DNA of 48,311 bases from Ureibacillus chungkukjangi (GTDB taxonomy: Bacteria; Bacillota; Bacilli; Bacillales_A; Planococcaceae). The stretch covers positions 1 to 48,311 of the forward strand of contig NZ_QJTJ01000026.1 in NCBI RefSeq assembly GCF_003217295.1, written 5' to 3'. Position numbers and translations under genes: made by a program. Shown here piece after piece: positions 1 through 8,640 of the stretch. Position 1 is the first letter of the stretch. Each line of letters opens with the position of its first letter. The notes under the pieces are model-generated. The model made no database searches and had not been told where the DNA came from. It saw nothing but the letters and a program-made list of their open reading frames with translations.

Positions 1-83
1 CTACTACCAATTTAGTATAAAGGATAAGGGTTATTTTTGGCGAAAGTGTTCAATCTTATTTAGCGATATCTGTCCATTTTATT

Positions 84-1511
84 TTAGCGTTTACAGAGCC
101 TTTCTTGCAAGGCTAATTCTTTTTCTTTAGCGCCAACTTCTGCATTTTTAATTATTAATTGAAATAAATCATCCATTTCATTTTTTAAGATTAATTTCTT
201 AGAATGAGGAAACTTTTTTCTAAGATTATATGGTATATCTATAATTGAAAGTGGATACTCAAATTTTTTTATAGCATTATAAACTTTAATAGAATGCATA
301 TCATAAATATCTTCAATTTCTTTAAACGTGTAATAATTTTCTCTGTAAAAATTGAAAAGTGAACCCGAGTGATCTTTTATTTCTTTAATATCTATTTCTT
401 TAAGAGTTGGTTTATTAAGTCTAAAATGTACATCTGTTTTATCATAAAAAATTACAGATGATTGAAAGTGAAATACTTGATCTATAGGCTTTAATTTTAT
501 TGATGGAATCATATTAATATCATGATTAGTACCACCTAACTCTTTAATTTGGTGGGAAGTATACCGATATTTAATATTAAATTTATAATTATCAATAATA
601 ATATCTTCGAGCCTTTTGAAATCTTCAATTGTGTATAATTTCTTTTCGTATTTATTTGTTCTAGGTAGATGATTAATATTATATTCTACAGCGACAGTTT
701 CAAGCTTTTTAGGATTAGCAAATCCTAACTTTTCCATAACATCTTTTTCACAAATTGTCTCTTCCAAAATCTTATGCAAACTATTAAACTTCTCAATTGC
801 TTTGATGAAATCTTCTCTAGAATAAAGTTTTAATAAACTCTTAAACTCATAAACTAAATCAATTGCTTCTGGAGTATATTTTCTTATATCTTTTAAATAA
901 TGATCTGGTAGATTAGAATCTTCAAAGTCCTTTATAGATATTCGATTAAATTTATTAAATTTATACCTCTCGTTAATTATTTCCTTTAATTTCAAAATAT
1001 CTTCTTTAAAATAATATTTATGACATTTAATAGGTCCTTGAACTTCTTTAAACTTATACTCGTCCATTATTTGTACTAAATTTTTTTTTCCGTAGCTTTT
1101 TCCAAAAGGGAGGTGCTTTAACGCTTCTGTTATTGTTAAAATCTGTGAATTATTTTTAAGTTTTATTAGTTCATCAACTTTAGTCTTTAAATACAAGTTT
1201 GTTTCATTATTTAATTCAAATACTTTTAAATAAGATGGAATTATTCTAGGGGAAAGCTTTTTATATAAATCATGATCCGTAATACCCAATTCTTTACATT
1301 CTGTAAGTGAATAATACTCTTTTTTTAAATTAGTAATTTCATTTTTTATAAGTGAATAGGCTCTTTCAATTTCATCTTTGAGAAAGCTTTTTTTTCTATT
1401 TATATATTGAGCCTGCAGATTATAATTTTTACAAATCGCGGTAAGCTTATCTTTACCGCAGTGAAATAATTCTCTCATTCCTTGCTCGGTCAAATAGTTC
1501 ACGTTAATCAC
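84..1511 (-). CDS. Element-encoded protein of seven tandem winged-helix-like (MerR/excisionase-like) modules
   Basis: I do not recognise this 475-residue protein as a named family. It reads as seven copies of a 57-75 residue module, at about residues 4-65, 66-123, 124-189, 190-251, 252-315, 316-391 and 392-459. Each starts with an aromatic/Thr-rich strand and helix (YLTEQG, YYSLTECKEL, ILTITEALKHL, YYTFKEIEDI) and ends with a wing-plus-helix pattern (KKLYTIEDFKRLEDII, HKYYFKEDILKLKEII, KKLILKNEMDDLFQLI). That pattern resembles MerR/Xis-type DNA-binding domains. No recombinase H-x-x-R box or nuclease motif is visible. It follows the recombinase gene by 6 bp, so the two are probably co-transcribed. 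The GTG at 1511 has no good ribosome site; GTG at 1502, preceded by GGTGAT, may be the real start. A role in binding element ends or host DNA is inference. Confidence 0.7.
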   Translation of the reverse strand: MINVNYLTEQGMRELFHCGKDKLTAICKNYNLQAQYINRKKSFLKDEIERAYSLIKNEITNLKKEYYSLTECKELGITDHDLYKKLSPRIIPSYLKVFELNNETNLYLKTKVDELIKLKNNSQILTITEALKHLPFGKSYGKKNLVQIMDEYKFKEVQGPIKCHKYYFKEDILKLKEIINERYKFNKFNRISIKDFEDSNLPDHYLKDIRKYTPEAIDLVYEFKSLLKLYSREDFIKAIEKFNSLHKILEETICEKDVMEKLGFANPKKLETVAVEYNINHLPRTNKYEKKLYTIEDFKRLEDIIIDNYKFNIKYRYTSHQIKELGGTNHDINMIPSIKLKPIDQVFHFQSSVIFYDKTDVHFRLNKPTLKEIDIKEIKDHSGSLFNFYRENYYTFKEIEDIYDMHSIKVYNAIKKFEYPLSIIDIPYNLRKKFPHSKKLILKNEMDDLFQLIIKNAEVGAKEKELALQERLCKR

Positions 1512-1517
1512 CCATAT

Positions 1518-2726
1518 CTATCTAATCAATATTTCTAATTGTTTAAAATCATTAATAGCTATATTTATTGCAGAAATAAATGTTGCTTCATCAACATAGG
1601 TCTGTGAAGAGTTGACTTGGTTATCGCCACGTGCTAATTGAATCTGTGTCGGACTTAATTTATAACTTACTAAAAGATTTGTGAAAAGTCCTCTACCTAT
1701 ATGTGTTGACCATTTATTGTTTGTTAACATTAAATATTCATCTACTAAACCTTCCTCTAAAATCTGTTTTAGAAAAACCTCTTTTACATTATTAAATCTA
1801 TCAGTATATGATTTACCTCGTAATGGTTGTTTATTGTAAGGTGAAAAAAATAGAGCTTCATGTTTTAAATTATATCTAGATCGTAGTTCTTGATGACGTT
1901 GGTATAATACTTCTACAATTCTTGTATTCCAAATCACTTGATCACGTGGTTTTTTTACTTGGACATCAGTAGTGTTTGTAGCGTGAGGGAATAGTAGGGA
2001 TTGGTTATCTCTTATTTTTGCAACTAAATTCCTGTTAATCTGCTTAAAAGAATTAGTTGTCATATTGATAACTTCTGATCTCCGTAATCCTCCAAAAAAT
2101 TGAAGTACTATTCCTAATGCTATAAAGGGATCAACTTCAATAGCTACTATAATAAAACGTGTCATTAATTCCACTCTTTTATCTCCAAAATCATGGAGAT
2201 GTCTTAAAGACTTGTTCCTACTAGGAAATTCTATTTCTAAATCTATTTCTTTAAATAAATCTCCATTAGCTTCAATAACCTTACGCAATTTTCTAATTTC
2301 TTGCTCATCAGGACTTTCTAAACCATTATCTACTATTAAATTACTAGTTATAAGCCATTTATAAAACTTATTAAGATATAATAAATCTTGTAATACAGTT
2401 TCCATTGAAAGCTCGCTATTCTTCTGTAAGAGAGAGCGGTGACTCAGATAATCTGCAGCATCTTGTAAAGATAAGGCACTTAATCCCTTGATCTGTAGTT
2501 CGTCTTTGTTTTTCTCAAAATGAAAATTTAAAAATCTAGTAATAGTTCTAGCTGCATTTTCTTGGCTTTTTAATGAATTTCCATACCTCCTGTATTCTTT
2601 TTTTATAAAATTTGATAATGGAGAGGGAAAGATTAAACCTTTATAGTTTAATCCTATACCTATTGTTTTTTCAGTTCTTTTTGAGTTTATAATAGGTACT
2701 TCAAATTCTCTTACTACGAATCTCAT
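1518..2726 (-). CDS. Tyrosine recombinase/integrase
   Basis: A 402-residue site-specific recombinase of the phage-integrase superfamily. Visible catalytic parts are Arg215 in FFGGLRRSEV, His342 and Arg345 in STHIGRG, and the nucleophile Tyr377 in SSQTYVD. The usual LGH of box II is replaced by RGD (ARGDNQ), so the accessory His/Lys position is Asp, as in a subgroup of transposon recombinases. The N-terminal ~170 residues look like a SAM-like core-binding domain (TITRFLNF, LSLQDAADYL). ATG at 2726 is preceded by AAAGGAG at good spacing. The gene lies next to the element's right end and reads into the element, the usual place for the enzyme that inserts it. It presumably catalyses integration into topB and excision. 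Confidence 0.9.
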   Translation of the reverse strand: MRFVVREFEVPIINSKRTEKTIGIGLNYKGLIFPSPLSNFIKKEYRRYGNSLKSQENAARTITRFLNFHFEKNKDELQIKGLSALSLQDAADYLSHRSLLQKNSELSMETVLQDLLYLNKFYKWLITSNLIVDNGLESPDEQEIRKLRKVIEANGDLFKEIDLEIEFPSRNKSLRHLHDFGDKRVELMTRFIIVAIEVDPFIALGIVLQFFGGLRRSEVINMTTNSFKQINRNLVAKIRDNQSLLFPHATNTTDVQVKKPRDQVIWNTRIVEVLYQRHQELRSRYNLKHEALFFSPYNKQPLRGKSYTDRFNNVKEVFLKQILEEGLVDEYLMLTNNKWSTHIGRGLFTNLLVSYKLSPTQIQLARGDNQVNSSQTYVDEATFISAINIAINDFKQLEILIR

Positions 2727-2764
2727 AAATGTACTCCTTTATTCTCCCATAAAAAAAGTCGATT

Positions 2765-2819
2765 GGGTGTAATTAAATGCATTATACTATGGTGTAATAG
2801 GATTTGTATATTTGCACCC
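2765..2819. repeat. Short direct and inverted repeats at the right end of the element
   Basis: Between the recombinase start and the topB junction, GGTGTAAT occurs twice in the same orientation (2766-2773 and 2791-2798). An opposite copy with the core TGCACCC lies at 2813-2819, pairing with GGGTGTA at 2765-2771 apart from one base. Their position just inside the junction suggests recombinase or accessory-protein binding sites. That role is inferred from position only. Confidence 0.4.
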
Positions 2820-4458
2820 AAATTTAAGTATACAAGTTCAGACACCTACATTAGCAATGATTGCTGCACGTGAGGATGAAATTAAAAACTTCAAACCACA
2901 AACCTACTATGGTATTGAAGCTCAAACGGACTCTGTAAAATTAACGTGGCAGGATGCAAATGGCAATAGCCGAAGCTTCAATAAAGAGAAAATTGATACG
3001 ATTGTAAAAGCACTTGGTCACCAAAATGCTAAAGTAGTTTCAATTGATCGAAAAGCAAAAAAATCCTTTGCACCAGCACTTTATGATTTAACGGAATTAC
3101 AGCGTGATGCCAATAAATTCTTTGGCTATTCTGCAAAGGAAACGTTAAATCTAATGCAAAAGCTTTATGAGCAGCATAAGGTGTTAACATATCCTCGAAC
3201 GGATTCTAGATTTTTATCTTCTGATATTGTGAGCACAATACCAGAACGTTTAAAAGCTTGCGGAATCGGGGAATACCGATCACTTACTAATAAGGTGTTA
3301 ACAAAACCGATTAAGCCTACGAAAGCATTTGTGGATGATAGTAAGGTAAGTGATCACCATGCGATTATCCCAACTGAAGGTTATGTAAACTATTCTGCTT
3401 TCTCGGACAAAGAACGAAAAATCTATGACTTAGTTGTTAAGCGTTTCTTAGCAGTACTTTTCCCAGCACATGAATACGAGCAATTGACAGTACAATCCGA
3501 AATAGCTGGAGAAAAGTTTATTGCTAAAGGAAAGACTGTACTTCAAGCGGGATGGAAGGAAGTTTATGAAAATCGCTTTGATGATGATGACGCATCGGAG
3601 GATGTAAAGGAGCAGCTTCTACCGCGTATTGAAAAAGGAGACGAGCTTAAGACTAAGCTAATTGTTCAAACGTCTGGTCAAACAAAACCTCCAGCACGCT
3701 TTACAGAGGCAGCCTTGCTTTCAGCGATGGAGAATCCAACGAAGTATTTAGAAACTGGCGATAAAAAGCTTGCTGATACATTAAAATCGACTGGTGGACT
3801 AGGTACAGTTGCAACACGAGCAGATATTATCGAAAAGTTATTTAATACATTCTTAATCGAAAAACGTGGCGGTAAAGAAATTTATATTACTTCTAAAGGT
3901 CGTCAGCTACTTGATTTAGTTCCGGAAGAATTGCGCTCACCTGCAACAACTGCTGAGTGGGAACAAAAGCTTGAACTGATTGCTAATGGGAAGTTGAAAA
4001 AAGAAGTATTTATAAATGAAATGAAAGAGCATACAAAGGAAATCGTTTCAGAAATTAAAGGAAGCGATAAAAAATATAAGCATGATAATATCTCAACAAA
4101 AACTTGCCCAGATTGTGGGAAGCCGATGCTTGAGGTAAATGGTAAAAAGGGTAAAATGCTTGTTTGCCAGGATCGTGATTGTGGTCACCGTAAAAATGTC
4201 TCGCGTGTAACAAATGCGCGTTGTCCTCAATGTAAGAAAAAGCTTGAGCTACGAGGTGAGGGTGAAGGGCAAATCTTCGTTTGTAAATGTGGTTATCGTG
4301 AAAAACTATCTGCATTTGAAGCCCGCCGTAAAAAAGAAGGTGGAGGCAAAGTAGATAAGCGAAGTGTCCAAAAATACATGAAGCAACAAGATAAAGAAGC
4401 CGAACCAATCAATAACGCCTTTGCAGACTTATTAAAAGGCATGAAGTTTGATGAATAA
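2812..4458 (+). pseudogene. topB: DNA topoisomerase III, 3' fragment interrupted by the element
   Basis: The frame encodes the last ~540 residues of a TopB-type type IA topoisomerase. It has the end of the GRVQTPTLAMI motif at its start, the catalytic Tyr127 in LTYPRTDSRFLSSD, SDHHAIIPT, FTEAALLSAME, and two zinc-finger-like pairs near the C terminus (CPDCG at ~432, CPQCK at ~471). Intact Bacillus TopB is about 720-730 residues, so ~180 N-terminal residues with the whole TOPRIM metal site are absent. The conserved GR before VQTPT is replaced by IQ, which is element sequence. The only in-frame start is TTG at 2812, without a Shine-Dalgarno site. The fragment cannot be an active topoisomerase alone; whether it is translated is unknown. 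Confidence 0.85.
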
Positions 4459-4485
4459 TTCATTATAAAATACTAGTATTAGATG

Positions 4486-4527
4486 AAAAAGTATCCATTA
4501 TTTTAAATCATTTTGGATACTTTTTTT
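4486..4527 (+). terminator. Rho-independent terminator of topB
   Basis: A 12-bp stem (AAAAAGTATCCA pairing with TGGATACTTTTT) followed by a T-run, 28 bases after the topB stop codon. Confidence 0.85.
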
Positions 4528-4601
4528 ATGTCCAAAATTAGGGCGCTATCTATAATTTTTAGAGTGAAATATTAAAGTTTGGAGATAATAGATGAGGGAA
4601 G

Positions 4602-4630
4602 TTGACAGGTAAATTATATAATTATAATAC
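4602..4630 (+). promoter_or_regulatory. Likely sigma-A promoter of the Na/Pi transporter gene
   Basis: TTGACA at 4602-4607 is followed by TATAAT at 4623-4628 (15-bp spacer), or TAATAC at 4625-4630 (17 bp). It would give a leader of about 150 bases. I saw no riboswitch or clear operator in the rest of the 4528-4783 gap. Confidence 0.5.
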
Positions 4631-4783
4631 GGCAATATTTTGCAAGCATAAATTTTGTGAACGTTTTGTTATTCAATTGTAAAGGTATTGTAAATTTTAT
4701 ATTTCATTTTCGTAAGAATCTTTACATCTCGTGTTGAATTATGAATAATAGTGTCGACGACATCGAAAGGGTGAAACAAATAG

Positions 4784-6418
4784 ATGGAATGGCAAACGAT
4801 GATTTTCCAATTTCTTGGAGGTCTAGGTTTATTCTTATTTGCAATCAAGTACATGGGGGACGGTCTGCAAAAAGCAGCCGGAGACAGACTCCGCGAAATT
4901 TTAGATAGATTTACGACAAACCCAATAATGGGTGTGTTAGTTGGTATTCTTGTTACGATATTAATTCAATCCAGCTCAGGTACAACAGTTATTACGGTTG
5001 GTCTTGTGAGTGCTGGTTTCATGACACTACGCCAAGCAATTGGTGTTATCATGGGGGCTAATATTGGTACAACTGTAACGGCATTTATTATTGGATTTGA
5101 TGTTGGTACATATGCTTATCCAATTATGGCACTTGGTGCTGTGTTATTATTCTTCTTCAAAAAGGATCGTATCCAAAATATTGGTCAGATTTTATTCGGT
5201 TTTGCAGGGCTTTTCATCGGTCTGGAAATGATGGGCGATGGAATGAAGCCTTTACGAGACTTGGAAGCATTTGTGGACTTAACTGTAAGCTTTAGTGATC
5301 ACCCAATTTTAGGCGTAGTTGCAGGAACTGTCTTCACGTTAATCGTTCAATCATCTTCAGCTACCGTGGGGATCTTACAAGGGCTTTATGCAGAAGGTCT
5401 AATTCCATTAGGTGGAGCCTTACCAGTCTTATTTGGTGATAATATTGGGACAACGATTACGGCAGTATTAGCAGCATTAGCAGCATCTGTAGCAGCTCGT
5501 CGTGCAGCGGCAGCACACGTAATATTTAACGTTCTAGGAACAATCATTTTCTTGCTTATCCTACCGTTATTCGTAAATTATGTTGATTGGATATCAGGTA
5601 TCTTAAATTTAGAAGATAAGATGCAAATTGCCTTTGCACATGGTACGTTCAACGTTATTAACACATTAATACAATTACCATTTGTTGGTTTGATTGCGCT
5701 TATAGTAACGAAATTAGTACCTGGTGAAGATGCAACCGTTGAATATGGCGCAAAATATCTAGACAAAACGTTAATTGGGCAATCTCCTTCAATTGCACTG
5801 GGACAAGCAAAAGAAGAAGTTGTTCGTATGGGAGAATTCTCGGTAAAAGGTATTCAAGAGTCAATGGATTACTTATTCACGGGTGATAACAAGCATGCCA
5901 ATATGACGGTTCAGCTAGAGGAAGCCATCAATAATTTAGACCGAGTAACTACTGATTATTTAGTTGAATTATCGAAGGAATCCTTATCCGAGAATGACTC
6001 AAAATTACATCATTCACTATTCCAAAATATCCGTGATATTGAACGAGTAGGGGACCACTTCGAAAACCTTGTCGAGTTAATTCAAGCAAAGGATTCGAAC
6101 CGTGTTAAATTTAGTGATGAGGCAACTCAGGAACTAAAAGAAATGTATGAATTAGTATTAGATACAGTAAGCTTAGCGGTACTTGCTTTAGATAAACAAA
6201 GTAAGGACTTTGCAAGAGAAGTGTTAAGTAAAGAAGATCGCATTGATGAATTAGAAAGAGTTTTACGCAAACGCCATATCCTTCGACTAAACAAAGGTGA
6301 ATGTTCTGGACAAGCAGGTATTATATACGCCGATATTATTAGTAATTTAGAGCGTGTAGGGGACCATGCAGTAAACGTTGCTGAAACGATTTTAGAAGAA
6401 AATCATCCACAAATTTAA
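4784..6418 (+). CDS. Na/Pi cotransporter family protein with C-terminal PhoU-like domain
   Basis: A 544-residue membrane protein of the Na+/phosphate symporter family (NptA/YjbB type). The membrane half (about 1-310) holds the two inverted family repeats, each with the QSSS signature (QSSSGTTVITVG and QSSSATVGILQG) and GxNIGTT turns (GANIGTTVTAF, GDNIGTTITAVL). The soluble half (about 340-544) is PhoU-like, with the repeated phrase RDIERVGDHFENLVE and NLERVGDHAVNVAE. It should import phosphate with sodium at the cytoplasmic membrane, the PhoU part probably being regulatory. ATG at 4784 follows GAAAGGGTG. The gene stands alone between terminators. Substrate is inferred from the family. Confidence 0.92.
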   Translation: MEWQTMIFQFLGGLGLFLFAIKYMGDGLQKAAGDRLREILDRFTTNPIMGVLVGILVTILIQSSSGTTVITVGLVSAGFMTLRQAIGVIMGANIGTTVTAFIIGFDVGTYAYPIMALGAVLLFFFKKDRIQNIGQILFGFAGLFIGLEMMGDGMKPLRDLEAFVDLTVSFSDHPILGVVAGTVFTLIVQSSSATVGILQGLYAEGLIPLGGALPVLFGDNIGTTITAVLAALAASVAARRAAAAHVIFNVLGTIIFLLILPLFVNYVDWISGILNLEDKMQIAFAHGTFNVINTLIQLPFVGLIALIVTKLVPGEDATVEYGAKYLDKTLIGQSPSIALGQAKEEVVRMGEFSVKGIQESMDYLFTGDNKHANMTVQLEEAINNLDRVTTDYLVELSKESLSENDSKLHHSLFQNIRDIERVGDHFENLVELIQAKDSNRVKFSDEATQELKEMYELVLDTVSLAVLALDKQSKDFAREVLSKEDRIDELERVLRKRHILRLNKGECSGQAGIIYADIISNLERVGDHAVNVAETILEENHPQI

Positions 6419-6425
6419 TCATGAA

Positions 6426-6467
6426 GTGTACAAGGATCGGTTATTTTGATTCTTGTACGCTTTTTTT
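6426..6467 (+). terminator. Terminator of the Na/Pi transporter gene
   Basis: An imperfect stem of GTGTACAAGGATC with GATTCTTGTACGC, followed by seven T. Confidence 0.8.
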
Positions 6468-6589
6468 GTTGCAAACATTGTAGATTTTTGTAGTGTGAAA
6501 TATTAATCAAACTAATTGTAAAAAATAACATTTTAAACTAAAATAATAGTTATAATGTGATTATTTTCCTACAAGTGGGGTGATTTTTG

Positions 6590-7147
6590 ATGAGAGTATC
6601 AGGTTTTTCACTAAATATTGGTAATTTTGAGGAGCGTAAACGCGCTATACAGCGTAAAGAGGCAAATGATGCATACAAAAAGAATGCAATTTACACACAA
6701 GATAAAAAGAACCCTATGCTCAAAATTCTTGAGGATTTATTATCTGGAAAAACTGAAAAAGAGCTTTTTAAAAACGACAATGTTTTATTAAATGAGGGCA
6801 ATGAAAGTATTGCACCAATTGATATGAAGGAAGATATTGAAGCGACTGAATTTCAAGCAGAAGCTGAAATTCCAACAGATATGATGCTACAAGCAGAAAC
6901 AGAAGTAGCTAGCGACGAAGAAAATATAAATAGGCTTTCATCTATAGATATTGATCAGTTCCTTTCTCCAGAACGGTTAACTAATACGACAGGTCCAGCA
7001 GATCCGTTCTACCCTCTAAACAAAAGCTTCGAAACGTTGATTTTAGATAAAATGTATACGAAGGCAATTTCAAGCTATACAAATCAAATGCTAATGGCAC
7101 AAAATGGCTTCCAATTAGATCAGCCAAAGTTTTCACATATAGCATAA
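6590..7147 (+). CDS. Hypothetical protein, acidic middle region
   Basis: I do not recognise this 185-residue protein. The N terminus is basic and hydrophilic (RKRAIQRKEANDAYKKN). Residues ~85-120 are strongly acidic and Ala/Glu-rich (EATEFQAEAEIPTD, LQAETEVASDEEN). The C terminus is more ordered (PFYPLNKSFETLILDKMYTKAISSYTNQ). There is no signal peptide, membrane span or Cys motif. ATG at 6590 is chosen because GTGGGGTGAT lies just before it; an in-frame TTG one codon earlier is too close to that site. It sits alone between two terminators, and codon use matches its neighbours, so it is likely real and host-encoded. Confidence 0.75.
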   Translation: MRVSGFSLNIGNFEERKRAIQRKEANDAYKKNAIYTQDKKNPMLKILEDLLSGKTEKELFKNDNVLLNEGNESIAPIDMKEDIEATEFQAEAEIPTDMMLQAETEVASDEENINRLSSIDIDQFLSPERLTNTTGPADPFYPLNKSFETLILDKMYTKAISSYTNQMLMAQNGFQLDQPKFSHIA

Positions 7148-7152
7148 GAAGG

Positions 7153-7185
7153 AGTTGTCTCACATTTGTTGAGGCGACTTTTTTT
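7153..7185 (+). terminator. Terminator after the hypothetical gene
   Basis: AGTTGTCTCA pairs with TGAGGCGACT (two G-U pairs as RNA), followed by a T-run, a few bases after the stop at 7147. Confidence 0.8.
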
Positions 7186-7360
7186 GATTTATATGGTCAG
7201 CTCGTTCGTCAATTAGAAAAGGTTCAATAAAAACTGTATCAAACGTCCACTTGCGAGCATTCATTGTTCAGGTCGGCGTTTTTAGTTTCAAGAAACAAGT
7301 CCAAAGAGGTCTTTATGATATGATTGGATAAAGATTATAAGGTTAGGAGCCGTGCTAGTA

Positions 7361-7843
7361 ATGGCAAAGCAAAAAGTGACGAAAACAAATGCTGTACGTT
7401 TATTGGACCAACAAAATCTAAATTACAATTTAATCGAATATACAGTTGAAGATAAAGTGGATGGCGTTACAGTAGCAAACAAGGTTGGACATCCGGTAAC
7501 ACATGTATTTAAAACATTAGTGGCAACGGCGGGTGTAGGCAAATTTTTTGTGTTTGTTATCCCTGTTTCAGAAGAGTTAAATTTAAAGGTTTGTGCAAAA
7601 GCAGCAGGGGAAAAGAAAATTGAGATGCTCCATGTTAAAGACTTATTGCCTACTACAGGTTACATTCGTGGAGGCTGTTCACCCATTGGTATGAAAAAGC
7701 TTTTTCCGACTTTTATAGACGATTCGGCCAAGGATTTAGACTACATGGTCGTTAGTGCAGGAAAAATTGGGATGCAAATCCAGCTAAATCCTCATGATTT
7801 AATTCAAGTAACAGGTGGAAAATTTGCAAAGTTAACTGTATGA
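7361..7843 (+). CDS. ybaK: Cys-tRNA(Pro)/aminoacyl-tRNA deacylase, YbaK/EbsC type
   Basis: A 160-residue YbaK/ProX superfamily member. This family hydrolyses mischarged tRNA, typically Cys-tRNA(Pro), in the cytoplasm. Family marks are TNAVRLLDQQNLNYNLIEY near the N terminus, VFKTLVAT, the lysine-containing CAKAAGEKKIEML, and GYIRGGCSPIGMKK near residue 110. ATG at 7361 is preferred because AGGAG lies about nine bases before it; the upstream GTG at 7352 is only two bases from the same site. Length is normal for the family. It stands alone, and the 170 bases before it hold no clear regulatory motif. Confidence 0.9.
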   Translation: MAKQKVTKTNAVRLLDQQNLNYNLIEYTVEDKVDGVTVANKVGHPVTHVFKTLVATAGVGKFFVFVIPVSEELNLKVCAKAAGEKKIEMLHVKDLLPTTGYIRGGCSPIGMKKLFPTFIDDSAKDLDYMVVSAGKIGMQIQLNPHDLIQVTGGKFAKLTV

Positions 7844-7936
7844 TAGTAAAGGTTTATATTAGAATAATATTTTGTAAGTTTGATTGTAATGGCGAATTAT
7901 AAGCTGATGTAATTAATTAGAAAGAAGGCTTTAAAG

Positions 7937-8605
7937 TTGAAAAGAGAACTAAAATGGAAATGGCTATTCTTCTTTGTCGGGCTAGCAGTAATGTCATTTG
8001 GCGTTTCCATGATTGTTGAAGGAAAAGCACTAGGGGTCGGCCCCTGGGATGTGCTACATATAGCATTATTTGAACGTATCGGATTATCTATCGGCTCTTG
8101 GGCTGTCATTACTGGGGTAATTATTGTCGGGTCAACATCATTGCTATTGAGAGAATGGCCAAAGCTTGCCACATGCCTCAATATGATTCTATGTGGTATG
8201 TTTATCGACTTTTTTAACTGGCTATTACCAAACTCTTCAGGGCTAGTTTTTGACGTATTTTATTTTCTAGCAGGTGTAATTGTATTAGGTGTAGGCTGTG
8301 CCTTGTATATTTCACCAAGGCTCGGAGCGGGTCCTCGCGATACGCTGATGATTCTTTTTGCTAAGAAATTCGGCTGCTCTATTGGGAATGCACGTTTAGC
8401 AATGGAAGCCTTAATCGCCCTAGTTGGTTGGTCGCTTGGAGGTCCAATTGGTGTAGGAACAATCATTATTGCGTTCTTCACTGGCTATATCGTACAGTTT
8501 TCGCTACCGTATTTCGAAAGGATGCTTAAAGGTAGAATTAATAATGAAGGTCGAACAAATAACCTGACAAATCAAGATATCGATCATCTCGCAAAAGAAA
8601 TTTAG
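7937..8605 (+). CDS. YczE/YyaS/YitT family integral membrane protein
   Basis: A 222-residue polytopic protein with about five membrane segments. Paired glycine-rich motifs mark the family: GKALGVGPWDVLH near residue 30 and SPRLGAGPRDTLMI near residue 130. B. subtilis YczE is a relative linked to lipopeptide and polyketide production, but function here is unknown. The start is TTG at 7937, preceded by GAAGG at eight bases. The basic, hydrophilic C-terminal tail (residues ~195-222) is cytoplasmic by the positive-inside rule. It lies 93 bp after ybaK and may share its transcript, since no terminator is visible between them. Confidence 0.85.
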   Translation: MKRELKWKWLFFFVGLAVMSFGVSMIVEGKALGVGPWDVLHIALFERIGLSIGSWAVITGVIIVGSTSLLLREWPKLATCLNMILCGMFIDFFNWLLPNSSGLVFDVFYFLAGVIVLGVGCALYISPRLGAGPRDTLMILFAKKFGCSIGNARLAMEALIALVGWSLGGPIGVGTIIIAFFTGYIVQFSLPYFERMLKGRINNEGRTNNLTNQDIDHLAKEI

Positions 8606-8623
8606 CTTTTGCGAGATTTTTTT
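8586..8623 (+). terminator. Terminator overlapping the end of the YczE-like gene
   Basis: A perfect 12-bp stem (ATCTCGCAAAAG with CTTTTGCGAGAT) plus T-run. The 5' arm lies in the last codons of the gene and the TAG stop falls in the loop. Confidence 0.9.
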
Positions 8624-8640
8624 ATTTGGAAATGAATCTG

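Larger units (their letters stand above)
1..2833. mobile_element. Right end of an integrated element in topB (left end outside the window)
   Basis: The first 2.8 kb are visibly more AT-rich than what follows and hold two leftward genes, a tyrosine recombinase and a multi-module putative DNA-binding protein. Directly to the right, the topB reading frame begins in the middle of a conserved family motif (VQTPTLAMI). The element therefore appears to end at about 2830-2836, just before the GTTCAGACACC sequence that encodes VQTPT. The left boundary, any cargo and the 5' part of topB must lie before position 1. The exact crossover base cannot be fixed without the other end or an uninterrupted topB. 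Bases 1-83 hold no gene that I can support. Confidence 0.7.

Noticed and set aside
4055..4408. 117-codon minus-strand frame inside topB
   Set aside because: It is antisense to clearly coding topB zinc-finger sequence and has no family features.
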